A stretch of DNA of 64,000 nucleotides from Candidatus Aenigmatarchaeota archaeon (lineage in GTDB: Archaea > Aenigmatarchaeota > Aenigmatarchaeia > PWEA01 > JACQIF01): the NCBI GenBank assembly GCA_016432325.1, contig CP066684.1, positions 1 to 64,000 on the forward strand, written 5' to 3'. Positions 32,818 to 42,416 of the stretch are shown here, piece after piece (within the stretch, counting starts at the first letter, position 1; the number at the start of each line of letters is the position of its first letter). The notes below the pieces were generated by a model. That model had not been told where the DNA came from and did no database searches. It was given only the letters and a program-made list of their open reading frames with translations. Both the position numbers and the translations under genes were made by a program.

Positions 32818-33537
32818 CTATCCGAACAGCCTGAACGGCTTGGCCTCTTCGAAACCCGCCGCGCCGATGACGAACTGCGCTTGCGTTCCCTCAGGCAGCG
32901 AGCGGTGCTTGCGCAGGACGGCGAGTCGCCTGCCCTTGTCGTCCAGTTTCAGCAGTTCTACGAGGCACTTCGACCAGTAGCGCGCGACGTCACGCGATAC
33001 GAGTTCTATCGTTCCGCGGTTGTCGAACTCGCTGTATATCTGGTTCGTTATCAGTATCGGGACGTTTGCGTCTCTCGCGAGCTTCGAGAGTATTGACAGC
33101 TGTTCAGACAGTTTCTTGTTGGCTTCCACGTGTCCGCCGTTACCCATCTCCAGCCTGTAAAGAGCGACCAGCGAGTCTATGACGACGAGCCCCGCGGCCT
33201 CCTTCTCCACGATCTTGTCCAGTTTCTTTACAAGCTCGCTCTGTTCCTTGAATGTCTTGGGTTCCATCATCAGAATCTTCTTGGAGACGCCCTCAAAATC
33301 GGCGCCGTTGCAAATCTGGGCGAGACGCTCGGGGCTGAACCCTCCTTCAGTGTCGATGAACACGACCTTCTTGCCCGCGCGCACGGCGGCTACAGCGGCA
33401 AGCAGCGCCACGTTCGTTTTTCCCGCGCCTGCGGGACCGAAGACGTTCGTCAACGACGCGTACTCTATGCCGCCGCCGAGTAGATCGTCCAGTGATTTCG
33501 CGCCCGTCGCGAGCCGAGGATTCGTGTATTCTGCCAT
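32818..33537 (-). CDS. radB: DNA repair and recombination protein RadB
   Basis: 239 residues, RecA-fold only, without the helix-hairpin-helix N-domain of RadA, as expected for RadB. Walker A FGPAGAGKTN (33-42), Walker B LVVIDSLVALYRLE, and the ITNQIYSEF region are seen. RadB is a RadA paralogue thought to help recombination. Promoter faces the small membrane gene region to its right. Confidence 0.93.
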   Translation of the reverse strand: MAEYTNPRLATGAKSLDDLLGGGIEYASLTNVFGPAGAGKTNVALLAAVAAVRAGKKVVFIDTEGGFSPERLAQICNGADFEGVSKKILMMEPKTFKEQSELVKKLDKIVEKEAAGLVVIDSLVALYRLEMGNGGHVEANKKLSEQLSILSKLARDANVPILITNQIYSEFDNRGTIELVSRDVARYWSKCLVELLKLDDKGRRLAVLRKHRSLPEGTQAQFVIGAAGFEEAKPFRLFG

Positions 33538-33613
33538 AAGGAACGACGATATTTGCCGTCTCTACGTTAAGTAGTTAACGCCGACAGCGGTAACTTTGAA
33601 ACGGCGCGCCGTT

Positions 33614-33793
33614 TCAAGTAGTTTTCTTGCGCGGCAAAAACGCGAGTATCACGGAGAATCCGAGAAACACGACGCCCAGATACAGGCTCACAACGCCGCT
33701 GCCTCCTTGCAAGCGGTAGATGCCGGCGGCCAGCGTGACGATTACCATTGCGAGAGACAGGATGAACGGAACGTTGAGATTCTTGAGGAGCAT
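33614..33793 (-). CDS. Small two-helix membrane protein
   Basis: 59 residues, read directly from the sequence: it starts MLLKNLNVPFILSLAM and ends FLPRKKTT. Two hydrophobic helices (about 8-27 and 35-53) are joined by RLQGGSG. A TATA (TTAAATATA, minus strand, near 33813-33821) is 20-25 bp upstream of the ATG. The stop codon is part of a strong palindrome, TTGAAACGG-CGC-CGTTTCAA. Function unknown. Confidence 0.6.
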   Translation of the reverse strand: MLLKNLNVPFILSLAMVIVTLAAGIYRLQGGSGVVSLYLGVVFLGFSVILAFLPRKKTT

Positions 33794-33939
33794 GTATAAA
33801 ATCGGGCACGCGTATATTTAACCGACTCCCACAACATTCGTCTTTATATAGTTTTGTGTTTACTTACACACCAAAGAACCTTTTTGCGCAGGGAAACGCG
33901 CAGAATATTCGCAAAAGTACGCTTCCGCACGGTGTCCAC

Positions 33940-34293
33940 ATGAGAATAACAATCAAACGCAGCGGCAATCGCACGGCGGTGCTGGTGTCGTTCTCCGCGC
34001 ACTCCGAGCGCTTCGAGTCGAACTACGAGCGAAACCGCTTCTATTCGGGGCTGTATGGACGTGCGCAGCGCGTCAGGCACGGACGCGACGTCTACAACTA
34101 CCGCCGCGAAGGGCTGTTGGACGAGGTGCCCCATATAAAGGTAGACAGCTCAGTTTTTATTGTAGCTCTCCAAGAAATGGAAAGGATACTGCAGTACATG
34201 CGCGATTGGCAGCCGAAAATCGAATACAAGGCTTTCCAGGTTATGCTCGAACCGGACGAATTAAAGATGCTCGAGAAGGGTGCTGAAGAATGA
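33940..34293 (+). CDS. Hypothetical protein upstream of cdc48
   Basis: 117 residues from MRITIKRSGNRTAVLV. A TATA (TTTATATAG, 33842-33850) gives a leader of about 65 nt, so the GTG at 33856 would precede the transcript start and is rejected. Mixed alpha/beta, basic N-terminal half, family not recognised. The stop overlaps cdc48 by four bases, so the two proteins are co-translated and may work together. Confidence 0.65.
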   Translation: MRITIKRSGNRTAVLVSFSAHSERFESNYERNRFYSGLYGRAQRVRHGRDVYNYRREGLLDEVPHIKVDSSVFIVALQEMERILQYMRDWQPKIEYKAFQVMLEPDELKMLEKGAEE

Positions 34294-36566
34294 CTGTCAA
34301 GGAAGTGAGGCTCAAGGTTGAAGAGTTGACGAGCCGCGACGAGTACGGCCGCGGCATCGCGCGCCTCGACTCCAGGATAATACGCGAACTAGGCCTCAAG
34401 CAGGGCGACGTCATCGAGGTGGAGGGCAAGCGAAAAACGGCTGCGATAGCAGTCAGCCCCTATCCCGGCGACGTGGGCCTCGCTATCATACGCATCGACG
34501 GCCTCGTGCGCAAGAATTCGGGCGGCGTTTCGGTCGGAGAGTTCGTCAAGGTCCGCAAGGCCGAGATAAAGGACGCGAAGAAGGTGACGCTCGCCCCCGC
34601 GCAGAAGGGAATCATCCTTCACATGTCTCCGAACATACTGCGCAACAATCTCTTCATGCGGCCGCTGCTGAAGGGCGACATCATCGTTCCCACGTCCATC
34701 GTGTCGAGGCGCGGCAGCGACGAGTTCCTCGAATCGTTCTTCGGGCCCGGCTTTGACATAATGACTCCGTTCGGTTCCTTCGGCGCGGAGACGAAACTGG
34801 CGGTCGTGAAGACGAGTCCCGAGTCGACAGTACGTGTTACCGAGGAAACGGAAATCGAGCTGAAGCCGCAGGCCGTCGAGATAGAGGAGGTCCGCGTTCC
34901 GACCGTTACGTACGAAGACATAGGAGGCCTCCGCGAGGAGATTACGAAAGTCCGCGAGATGATAGAGCTGCCTCTCAAGCATCCGGAGCTTTTCGAGCGT
35001 CTGGGCGTCGAGCCTCCGAAAGGAATTCTCATGCACGGCCCGCCCGGAACGGGAAAGACACTCCTCGCGAAAGCAGTTGCTTCCGAAGCGGGCGCGCACT
35101 TCCTCTCGATTAACGGGCCCGAGATCGTTTCGAAATGGTATGGACAGTCAGAACAGAACCTGCGCAAGATATTCAAGGAGGCCGAGGAGAACGCGCCTGC
35201 GATAATCTTCATCGACGAGATAGACGCCATCGCGCCGAAGCGAGAGGAGGTCACGGGCGAGGTCGAGCGCCGCATGGTTTCGCAGCTTTTGACTCTGATG
35301 GATGGACTCGAAGCGCGAGGCAAGGTTATCGTTATAGCCGCGACGAATCGCGTGAATGCCGTAGACCCGGCGCTCAGGCGGCCCGGGCGTTTCGACCGCG
35401 AGATAGAGATAGGCGTGCCGGACAAGAGAGGCCGCAAGGAGATTCTGCAGATTCACACGAGGAACATGCCTCTCGAGAAGGAGGTCAGCGTGGACAAGGT
35501 GGCCGAAGGCACTTACGGATTTGTCGGCGCGGACCTGGCGGCCCTCTGCAAGGAAGCGGCCATGCAGGTTCTCAGGCGCGTACTTCCTGACGTGCAGGGT
35601 CTCGAGGAAGACAAGCCGATTCCGGAAGAGATTTTGAAGAAGCTCATCGTGATGAAGAAGGACTTCGATAAGGCGCTGAAGATGATACAGCCCAGCGCAA
35701 TGCGCGAAATAATGGTCGAAGTTCCGAAGGTTCACTGGTCCGACATAGGAGGCCTGGAAGAAGTAAAAGGACGTTTGAAGGAGGCGGTTGAATGGCCTCT
35801 GAAAAACCCGGATTCTTTCAAGAGACTTGGAATCCGCCCGCCGCGCGGGATACTGCTCTACGGTCCTCCGGGATGCGGCAAGACGCTCATCGCAAAGGCC
35901 GTTGCGACAGAGAGCGACGCCAACTTCATCTCGATAAAGGGTCCCCAGGTCCTGTCAAAGTGGGTAGGCGAATCGGAAAAGATGGTGCGCGAGGTCTTCA
36001 AGAAGGCGAGACAGGTAGCGCCGTGCGTGATATTCTTCGACGAGATAGACTCGATCGCGCCTGTGCGCGGCGCCTCTTCCGATTCGCACGTAGGCGAGCG
36101 CATAGTATCGCAGATGCTGACCGAGATGTCTGGGCTCGAGGAACTCAATGACGTGGTTGTTCTAGCAGCGACGAACAGACCGGACATAATAGACCCGGCG
36201 CTGTTGAGGCCGGGCCGCTTCGATACGCAGGTTCTCATACCCTCACCAGACGCAGAGTCGCGGCTGAAAGTTCTGGAAATTCACACCAAGAACATGCCGC
36301 TTGAAAGCGTGACGCTCAAAACGCTCTCTGACAAGCTCGACGGCTACAGCGGTGCGGACGTCGAAGCCGTCTGCCGCGAGGCCGCGCTGGCCGCGTTGAG
36401 AGAGAACATAGGCGCCAAGACTGTCAAGACCAAGCACTTCAATGCGGCGCTGAAAAACGTGAAACCGAGCCTGACCAAAGAAGTCGTCGAGTACTACTCG
36501 AAACTAGACATGCAGAAGAAGGCAGCGGCCGCGGTCGAGCAAGAGGCGACGAGGTATCTGGGTTGA
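34290..36566 (+). CDS. cdc48: Cdc48/p97-type AAA+ ATPase
   Basis: 758 residues. An N-terminal double-psi barrel domain (to about 190) is followed by two AAA domains. Walker A sequences are GPPGTGKT (250-257) and GPPGCGKT (525-532); Walker B FIDEIDAI and [11 protein letters not shown] arginines lie in RRPGRFDR and LRPGRFDT. Archaeal VAT/Cdc48 unfolds proteins for the proteasome. Pore loops (KWYG, KWVG) are present. Confidence 0.97.
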   Translation: MTVKEVRLKVEELTSRDEYGRGIARLDSRIIRELGLKQGDVIEVEGKRKTAAIAVSPYPGDVGLAIIRIDGLVRKNSGGVSVGEFVKVRKAEIKDAKKVTLAPAQKGIILHMSPNILRNNLFMRPLLKGDIIVPTSIVSRRGSDEFLESFFGPGFDIMTPFGSFGAETKLAVVKTSPESTVRVTEETEIELKPQAVEIEEVRVPTVTYEDIGGLREEITKVREMIELPLKHPELFERLGVEPPKGILMHGPPGTGKTLLAKAVASEAGAHFLSINGPEIVSKWYGQSEQNLRKIFKEAEENAPAIIFIDEIDAIAPKREEVTGEVERRMVSQLLTLMDGLEARGKVIVIAATNRVNAVDPALRRPGRFDREIEIGVPDKRGRKEILQIHTRNMPLEKEVSVDKVAEGTYGFVGADLAALCKEAAMQVLRRVLPDVQGLEEDKPIPEEILKKLIVMKKDFDKALKMIQPSAMREIMVEVPKVHWSDIGGLEEVKGRLKEAVEWPLKNPDSFKRLGIRPPRGILLYGPPGCGKTLIAKAVATESDANFISIKGPQVLSKWVGESEKMVREVFKKARQVAPCVIFFDEIDSIAPVRGASSDSHVGERIVSQMLTEMSGLEELNDVVVLAATNRPDIIDPALLRPGRFDTQVLIPSPDAESRLKVLEIHTKNMPLESVTLKTLSDKLDGYSGADVEAVCREAALAALRENIGAKTVKTKHFNAALKNVKPSLTKEVVEYYSKLDMQKKAAAAVEQEATRYLG

Positions 36567-37174
36567 CGCTGAACTACAAGCTCGAGACCAAGAAGGCGTA
36601 CGACAGCTACGCTGAGACCTTCGACAAAAAGTTCAGCGCCTACGTTCCATACATAGAGAAAGAACAGAAAGTTTTCATGGAGAATCTTAAAGGCAAGAAG
36701 ATTCTTGACGTGGGTTGCGGGCCTGGAAACCATTCCCTGACGTTCAAGGCGAACGGCCTCGAGCCACTTTGCATAGACATCTCGGAGAAGATGGTCGAGT
36801 TGTGCAGGGCCAAGGGCCTCGACGCCCGCGTAATGGATTTCGAGAACCCCGCGCTGCCGGCGGGCCAATTTGACGGGCTGTGGATATACACGTCCCTGCT
36901 TCATATTCCGAAAGAAAAATTCCTGCCGGTTTTGAAGCATATTCTGCAGGCCCTAAAACACGATGGAGTCTTCCTGCTTGGGATGCGCGAAGGACCCTCG
37001 TCGGAGAGGTTTGTCAAGAATCCCAAGTACGGGGAGACATTGCGATACTTCGCTGATTATACGGAAGAAGAGCTCGCGAAGATTATGAGGGACAACTTCA
37101 GGATATTGTACAAATCGAAAACAGTGATGGACGCTGAGCACGTGTATCTGAATTATTTGTGCAAGACGGAGTAA
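36563..37174 (+). CDS. Class I SAM-dependent methyltransferase
   Basis: 203 residues. TTG start overlapping the cdc48 stop. Motif I ILDVGCGPGNHSL and the following acidic LCIDIS are clear; the post-I and motif II regions (FDGLWIYTSLLHIPKEKFLPVL) resemble UbiE-like small-molecule methyltransferases. Substrate unknown. Translational coupling with cdc48 is unusual. Confidence 0.8.
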   Translation: MTLNYKLETKKAYDSYAETFDKKFSAYVPYIEKEQKVFMENLKGKKILDVGCGPGNHSLTFKANGLEPLCIDISEKMVELCRAKGLDARVMDFENPALPAGQFDGLWIYTSLLHIPKEKFLPVLKHILQALKHDGVFLLGMREGPSSERFVKNPKYGETLRYFADYTEEELAKIMRDNFRILYKSKTVMDAEHVYLNYLCKTE

Positions 37175-37304
37175 AACGCATGTTGTGGGTTCTCCTCAGG
37201 AGGATTATCGCCCTCCGTCATAGGTATCCCGCCGCCGCGCCAGATGGCTAAACCATCGCATAATAGATGGCGATTTTGATATAAAAAGGCGTTCTTAATT
37301 CCGA
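37175..37304 (-). ncRNA. Possible small RNA downstream of an orphan promoter
   Basis: The minus strand has a strong TATA (CTTTTTATATC, 37278-37288) but no ORF follows. Transcription would begin near 37258 at TGCGATGG and cross GATGG-tttag-CCATC and GGAGG-CCTCC hairpins before running into the 3' end of the methyltransferase. A guide RNA is possible; I could not assign C/D or H/ACA boxes with confidence. Confidence 0.35.
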
Positions 37305-38204
37305 CTAAGCCGTCACAACTTCCGGCTCCTTCCCCACGATAACAGTATGCTCGGCCTGCGCGACTGGCGCGTCCGACACTTCGCGCAGAGGCGGATATTC
37401 GTACAGCGAGCCGTTCTCCACAAGACCCTTTATGACGAGCGCGAGCTTGGCCGGCGTCACGTTGGCGTCACTGACGAGCCAGCGTTTCGCAAAAGGCAGG
37501 CGTGCGTAACGCTCACGCGCAATCTGCAGTATCTTCGTGCTCTCGGGCAGGCGCGTGTGGCGGTCCGATGTCCACCTGTATATTTGCGTGCCTGACGTTT
37601 CCTTTACCATTCCGACTCCTGTCGTGACGAACGGTTCTATCGCGAAGACGTCGCCTTCTTTCAGGACGTATGGAGATTTCGTTCCAATATTCGGTATCGC
37701 AGGAGCCGTATGGACCTCGTACTGGCCGACTCCGTGGCCTGTGAGGTTCACGACAGGATTGAAGCCGGCGTCCCGAATTGTTTTTTCTATTGCAGCAGAG
37801 ACGTCGCCTATCGTGTTTCCCGGAACCATGAGTTTGATGGCGTTTTGCAGGGCAAGCTCGGCCGCCGCCTTCAGCTTCCCGCCGAGTTCATTCTTCCCTA
37901 CAACCACCGTAACGGCCGTGTCAGAAACCCATCCGTCGACGTGCGCTCCGATGTCGAGTTTCACGACGTCCCCGTCTTTGAATACGCGCGTGTCGCCGTG
38001 CGACGGCAGGTCGTGCGCAGCGGTGTGATTGAATGAAACGTTGCAGGGGAACGCAGGCGCGGCTCCGAGTTCGCGTATCTTTTTCTCCACGGCCTCCGCG
38101 ACGTCGAGCGCACGCGCGCCTTCCTTGACAAGTTTCGCTCCGTAGTCTCTGGCTTCGGAGGCTATCTTTCCGGCCTTGCGCACGCTCTCTGTTTGCTCTG
38201 GCAT
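37305..38204 (-). CDS. map: Methionine aminopeptidase, type II
   Basis: 299 residues. Metal ligands are in place: Asp in VKLDIGAHVDGWVSDTA, His in LTGHGVGQYEVH, Glu in AIEPFVTTG and Glu in QAEHTVIV. The ~60-residue insertion that marks type II is present before the last Glu. Removes initiator methionine. Spaced 39 bases from the next gene on the same strand. Confidence 0.95.
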   Translation of the reverse strand: MPEQTESVRKAGKIASEARDYGAKLVKEGARALDVAEAVEKKIRELGAAPAFPCNVSFNHTAAHDLPSHGDTRVFKDGDVVKLDIGAHVDGWVSDTAVTVVVGKNELGGKLKAAAELALQNAIKLMVPGNTIGDVSAAIEKTIRDAGFNPVVNLTGHGVGQYEVHTAPAIPNIGTKSPYVLKEGDVFAIEPFVTTGVGMVKETSGTQIYRWTSDRHTRLPESTKILQIARERYARLPFAKRWLVSDANVTPAKLALVIKGLVENGSLYEYPPLREVSDAPVAQAEHTVIVGKEPEVVTA

Positions 38205-38243
38205 GTTATCGACCAGCGTAGCGGCGTCAAGAATATAAGAGCG

Positions 38244-38549
38244 TTACGATTTAATTTCATACTTCTTCCATCCCACCTCTCTCATCTGTCCGTTGGGAAG
38301 ACTGTGCGAGTCGCACCACGCGTCGTATTCTCTCTTGAGAAGAGGAAGGTCTCGTCCGTTGCCGTTACGGGCCTTTTCCTCGAGGCCTACGACGATCGCG
38401 TGCGCTTTGAAGCCGCACGCCATGACAAGATTGGCGAAGCTTTCGGAGTCATGCGATTTCATCTCGTCCAACGGACCGTACTCGGCCTCCAGTAGCTTGC
38501 AGTACTTGTCAAAGTCGTCTGTAACAAAGTCGCTATACACGTCTGCCAT
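38244..38549 (-). CDS. Hypothetical acidic protein
   Basis: 101 residues, unrecognised. Helical N-terminal half (DDFDKYCKLLEAEYGPLDEMK), three Cys, and a C-terminal LKREYDAWCDSH. A TATA (TTTTTATG, minus strand, near 38575) at leaderless spacing supports expression. Confidence 0.55.
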   Translation of the reverse strand: MADVYSDFVTDDFDKYCKLLEAEYGPLDEMKSHDSESFANLVMACGFKAHAIVVGLEEKARNGNGRDLPLLKREYDAWCDSHSLPNGQMREVGWKKYEIKS

Positions 38550-38591
38550 ATAGCTCTGGAATTAAGGCGAGAAAGCATAAAAAGGGCTTTG

Positions 38592-38828
38592 TTACTCGTA
38601 GCCTATCGCGTGTTCGTTGTACGCCTCTGCAATCTTGAAGCCCGAGTAGCCGTTTATCGCGGCCGCTATCGCTATGGCAAGCGTACCAGAAACGGGTTCT
38701 GCGGGGAGAAGCACGCCGCCGATGGCTGCGAGAATCGTGCCTGTCGCGACGTTCGCCCCGTGCACGGGCACGTCGTGTGTTTGCGACCGCGAATACAGAG
38801 AGCGTTTGAGAGACGGAGTGTGGACCAT
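38592..38828 (-). CDS. Small membrane protein with Gly/Ala-rich helices
   Basis: 78 residues. A basic N-terminus (SLKRSLYSRSQTHD) is followed by two hydrophobic segments (VATGTILAAIGGVLLPAEP and GTLAIAIAAAINGYSGF). A TATA (GTTTAAAT) sits about 25 bp upstream. No family recognised. Confidence 0.55.
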   Translation of the reverse strand: MVHTPSLKRSLYSRSQTHDVPVHGANVATGTILAAIGGVLLPAEPVSGTLAIAIAAAINGYSGFKIAEAYNEHAIGYE

Positions 38829-38845
38829 GGCTACATTATGGCCGA

Positions 38846-39208
38846 TTAGAGATTTAAACGTGCTTTAGAGCCCCTTTTGAACAGTTTGCCCAGTCCGGGA
38901 CGCAGCTCCAGAACGTACGCGCACGCCGCGCACGGTTTGTATATCTTCCATGTCAGGGGGTTGAGCTTCCAAGGCGTCGCTTCCTGCACATCGACGACAA
39001 TCCCGTTTCTATCCACGAACACCAGATCCATCGGAACGCAGAAAGGCATCTCCACTCCCCATCGCGCTTCGCGCGGGAACACGAAGAGCATGCCGTCTCC
39101 GACGTCACGCCACGAACGAAACATCATCCCGCGCATCTGGGAGAGAATGTTAAACACGGCGCGAACGCGAAGAGTCCTGCCGTGAACCGTCACTGTCGTA
39201 TTTTTCAT
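38846..39208 (-). CDS. DUF192 family protein
   Basis: 120 residues from MKNTTVTVHGRTLRVRAVF. The domain signature is visible: RGMMFRSWRDVGDGMLFVFPREARWGVEMPFCVPMDLVFVDRNG (read as family pattern) then VQEATPW and the CxxC-like CAACAYVLEL. Function of DUF192 is unknown. Its ATG overlaps the stop of the HAD gene. Confidence 0.85.
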   Translation of the reverse strand: MKNTTVTVHGRTLRVRAVFNILSQMRGMMFRSWRDVGDGMLFVFPREARWGVEMPFCVPMDLVFVDRNGIVVDVQEATPWKLNPLTWKIYKPCAACAYVLELRPGLGKLFKRGSKARLNL

Positions 39209-39864
39209 CAGATCGCGACCTCTTGAGGCGCCTTCACGAACAGTTTGAGCAGTTCGGGGATACTTCCTACGAGCATCTCGGGGTTTGATGCCAGCAGGCC
39301 TTTCGAAGTCAGGTCCGCGAGCACGCCTATGAACAGCATCTCCGCCGCGTCCGCAGCTCCCTTGTCTCTCCACGAGTCGCCGACGTAGGCGCACTGGTCA
39401 GGACGGATGCGCATATCCTTCGCGGTCTTTAGAAGTATTTCGGGGTCGGGTTTCGGCCTGTGGATGTCCTCGGCGGTTACGATGTCGTCTATCAGATGCA
39501 TCGGCACCATCCTCTTCACTGGGCCGAGATATGAGCCGCTTGAGATGGCGACCTTAAAGCCGCGCTTCTTGAGCGCTTCGATAGTGCGTACGTTCTCGTG
39601 CGGTATGCTCTCTTTTGATATGAGTTTCATGTACTCGCGCATCTTGAAATCGCTTATCCTCTTCACCGTCTTGTCGTCTGCGGTCGGAAGGAGAGTTCTT
39701 ATTATCTGGTCCTGCGGCACGCCAAACAGGTCCACGAGGTCGCTTTCCTGCATATCATAGCCGAACTTCCTGAACGCAGTTCTGAAAGAGAGAAAATGCA
39801 AACGGTTCGTCTGGGGAGCGAACGTCCCGTCGAAGTCGAAGATTACCGCGCGTATGGTGTGCAT
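39208..39864 (-). CDS. HAD-family phosphatase
   Basis: 218 residues from MHTIRAVIFDFDGTFAP; upstream residues in frame overlap polB and are not used. Motif I DFDGT, motif II AISSGS, and motif IV YVGDSWRDKGAADAA are present, with a helical cap after motif I. Phosphoglycolate-phosphatase-like. It starts two bases after the polB stop. Confidence 0.88.
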   Translation of the reverse strand: MHTIRAVIFDFDGTFAPQTNRLHFLSFRTAFRKFGYDMQESDLVDLFGVPQDQIIRTLLPTADDKTVKRISDFKMREYMKLISKESIPHENVRTIEALKKRGFKVAISSGSYLGPVKRMVPMHLIDDIVTAEDIHRPKPDPEILLKTAKDMRIRPDQCAYVGDSWRDKGAADAAEMLFIGVLADLTSKGLLASNPEMLVGSIPELLKLFVKAPQEVAI

Positions 39865-39866
39865 GT

Positions 39867-42356
39867 TCAGACCTTCTTCACAAACTTTCTTATGGTTGCT
39901 TGCGTGCCCATTCCCTTTAACTCTTCTTCTGTCACGCCCAGCACTTGCAGGACGCGCATTCCTGCAGGAACTATCTGGTTGTTTATGTAGTACTCGGCGT
40001 CTGTGCGCTCGACCGACGCGTCTTCGATAGGCTCGGCTCTCTGAGATATTGAACCCTTGCCCTCTGTTATAACATATACCACAATCATGCCCGGTCCATA
40101 TGGCCGCCCGCGCTCCTTTATCTTGCGCGCGGCGACCACGTGCGGGCCTATCTGTTTGTACTCTTCCAAGCGTTTGGTCAGCTGCTCGTGAATCGTGAGC
40201 TCCTTTATATCGACTTTCTTCTTGCGCACGCGTTCTACGACGCTCTTCATGTACGCGATCGCGCCTTCCTTGTCCTTTTTCTTCAGAACGTAGACGAGCA
40301 CGTTTCGCTGCACTTCCTTCGCCAGTTCGCACCAGTCGCGTCGCACAGTTTCGAGGCCGCGTATGGTAAGCGCGCCTTTAGAGTCTATAAGCGCGTAGCG
40401 TTTCTTGGCCGTGCCGCGCTCGGAAAGCTTTGCTTTCCGGCGTGCCGAAGCGGCCTTGCCGTTTCGTGCATAGCCTGCGCCTTTGGGAATGAAGACGCCG
40501 CGCTCGTAGATTCCCTGAAGCTCGAGCTCCATTATTCCGGGCAACTTCTTGTTCATCTGCTCGATGAACTGCGCGGCTGACTTGCCGATGTCCTTGGCCT
40601 TATCTCTTTTGACGAAACACGAATCCGTGTCCGCATAGACGACGGTGAAACCGGCCTTCTCGGCCTCCCCCATCGTTAAACTAATGTAGTATCTTCCGAA
40701 GGCCGCGCTCGCTTCCGCGCATTCGTAGCAGTACCATTTCGCGCCTGTGTATGCTAACGCTCCGTAAGAGGCGTTGGCCACCATCTTCAGCGCCTGCTCC
40801 TCAAGTTTGAGGTCCTTGTACTCTTGGGAGGCAGGCTTTAGCTTTTGCAGGCGTTCCTTGACAGCGACGCGAGCCTCGATTAATCCACGAACAGCCGCGG
40901 AATAGAAACCCTGCTTCTTCTTGCAGAAGTGGCGCTTCATGCCGGGAACTTTGTATCCATCTGTTTTGCAGCAATCGCAGTCCAGCGTCTCCGGGGATAT
41001 GTTGTGCGACGCGATTATCGAAGGATACAGGGAGCGGAAGTCCATCACCGCAATCTTTTCTTGTATTCCGCCGAGAGGCTCCCTGACGAAGCCTCCCACG
41101 TATGCCGGGCGCGCCCGCCGAGCCTCTATCTCGTCGAACCTCGGCTGGTTGGGGCTTATGCGGCCTTCTGCGTGCGCGCGTCTCACCAAATGCCACTCGA
41201 CCAATTGCGAATAAGACATGCGCGAGACGTCGAAAGGCGGCTGTCCCACCACGCGCGCAATCCCAAGAACTTCCGGAAGGAATTCGTTGGCCAGGCGGAA
41301 CGTCAGCTCGGAGTCTTTCAGGTTGTATTCGGCGAACTTTCCCAGATTGCGTTCGCTTCTCCACGCCTCGACCATCTGCTCGTACGCCAGCTCTATCTTT
41401 CTGTCTCCCAGAATCTCCGCCGCGACTGCGTCGAGCGTCAAAGTTTCCGTGTCCAGATGGTATTTCAGAACGTTGTTCACCAGCGCGTAGAGGTCGAGAT
41501 GCACGCGGCCGTTGAGACGCGCTGACGAGACGCGCATGCGGCGTACGGACGTGACCTCTTCGCCGTCTCGCGAAAGCACGAGCTTCACTTTCAGTTCGTC
41601 GCACCGTTCGCGCAGCAGCGCAAAATCAAACTCGTCTCCGTTGTATGTAACGAGAACGTCGGGGTCTGCCTCGTTTATCGTTTCGATTAGTTTTTCGATC
41701 AGTTCCTTCTCGTTGGCCACGACCGTTACGTATGCGCCGTACCTAGCCTTCTTGTAAGTGAAGACGCGTTTCGTGCTGCCGTAGACAGACGCCATGATTA
41801 TGTGCGGTTTGCCTGCCTCTTCGTATGACTCAAGATCGAATGCGAGGACGCGCAGTTTGGGCGCGACTGTCTGTTTCGACTGCGTTATCTTCTCCGCCTT
41901 TACAACCACGCCGAACTTCCAGTCGCTCTTCACGTTTTCGCCGTCGACTTCATACCACGCGCCCGGCGCGAGCGAACGGTCTATCAGATACCGCCTGTAG
42001 AAATTTACCGCATACTCGTAACAGCCGTCGTGTCCTATTTCTTTGAAACTTTTTAATGCGTCGCGGAGGTTAGGCACGTCGGACGGCGTGGACGCGTACA
42101 CCTTGAGGACGTCTCTCTCTTCTGCGCCGAGCTTTCTTTTTACGACTTCGACGCGCGCCACTTTGGGTTCCTTTATCGCGGCGATTCTGTTCTGCAGTTC
42201 TTTCGTCATTGTTTTCGGAACCGCGTAGAGGTAAGGTTCGTATGTATCTAACACGCACACCGAGCGTCCGTTCGCGTCGACTCCGAACAGGCGCACCAGC
42301 GGTCTGCCGTTCTCAACCACGTAGTCGGCGTCCAGAAGGTAAAACGCGAGCTTCAT
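39867..42356 (-). CDS. polB: Family B DNA polymerase with proofreading exonuclease
   Basis: 829 residues. Exo I FDLESY (Asp174/Glu176), Exo II YNGDEFDF, Exo III YNLKDSELTF; polymerase motif A DFRSLYPSI (439-447), motif B KMVANASYGA, motif C YADTDS (575-580). All catalytic acids are kept. Residues about 627-650 (GYARNGKAASARRKAKLSERG) are a basic insert just before the conserved KKRYALID; its DNA holds the palindrome CGGAAAGC-ttt-GCTTTCCG, so this looks like an in-frame hairpin insertion. Confidence 0.96.
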   Translation of the reverse strand: MKLAFYLLDADYVVENGRPLVRLFGVDANGRSVCVLDTYEPYLYAVPKTMTKELQNRIAAIKEPKVARVEVVKRKLGAEERDVLKVYASTPSDVPNLRDALKSFKEIGHDGCYEYAVNFYRRYLIDRSLAPGAWYEVDGENVKSDWKFGVVVKAEKITQSKQTVAPKLRVLAFDLESYEEAGKPHIIMASVYGSTKRVFTYKKARYGAYVTVVANEKELIEKLIETINEADPDVLVTYNGDEFDFALLRERCDELKVKLVLSRDGEEVTSVRRMRVSSARLNGRVHLDLYALVNNVLKYHLDTETLTLDAVAAEILGDRKIELAYEQMVEAWRSERNLGKFAEYNLKDSELTFRLANEFLPEVLGIARVVGQPPFDVSRMSYSQLVEWHLVRRAHAEGRISPNQPRFDEIEARRARPAYVGGFVREPLGGIQEKIAVMDFRSLYPSIIASHNISPETLDCDCCKTDGYKVPGMKRHFCKKKQGFYSAAVRGLIEARVAVKERLQKLKPASQEYKDLKLEEQALKMVANASYGALAYTGAKWYCYECAEASAAFGRYYISLTMGEAEKAGFTVVYADTDSCFVKRDKAKDIGKSAAQFIEQMNKKLPGIMELELQGIYERGVFIPKGAGYARNGKAASARRKAKLSERGTAKKRYALIDSKGALTIRGLETVRRDWCELAKEVQRNVLVYVLKKKDKEGAIAYMKSVVERVRKKKVDIKELTIHEQLTKRLEEYKQIGPHVVAARKIKERGRPYGPGMIVVYVITEGKGSISQRAEPIEDASVERTDAEYYINNQIVPAGMRVLQVLGVTEEELKGMGTQATIRKFVKKV

Positions 42357-42416
42357 GAAGAGACTAGGACCCCGAAATATAAGCGCTTTAAATAGCTATT
42401 TCAAAACCATCTCTCC

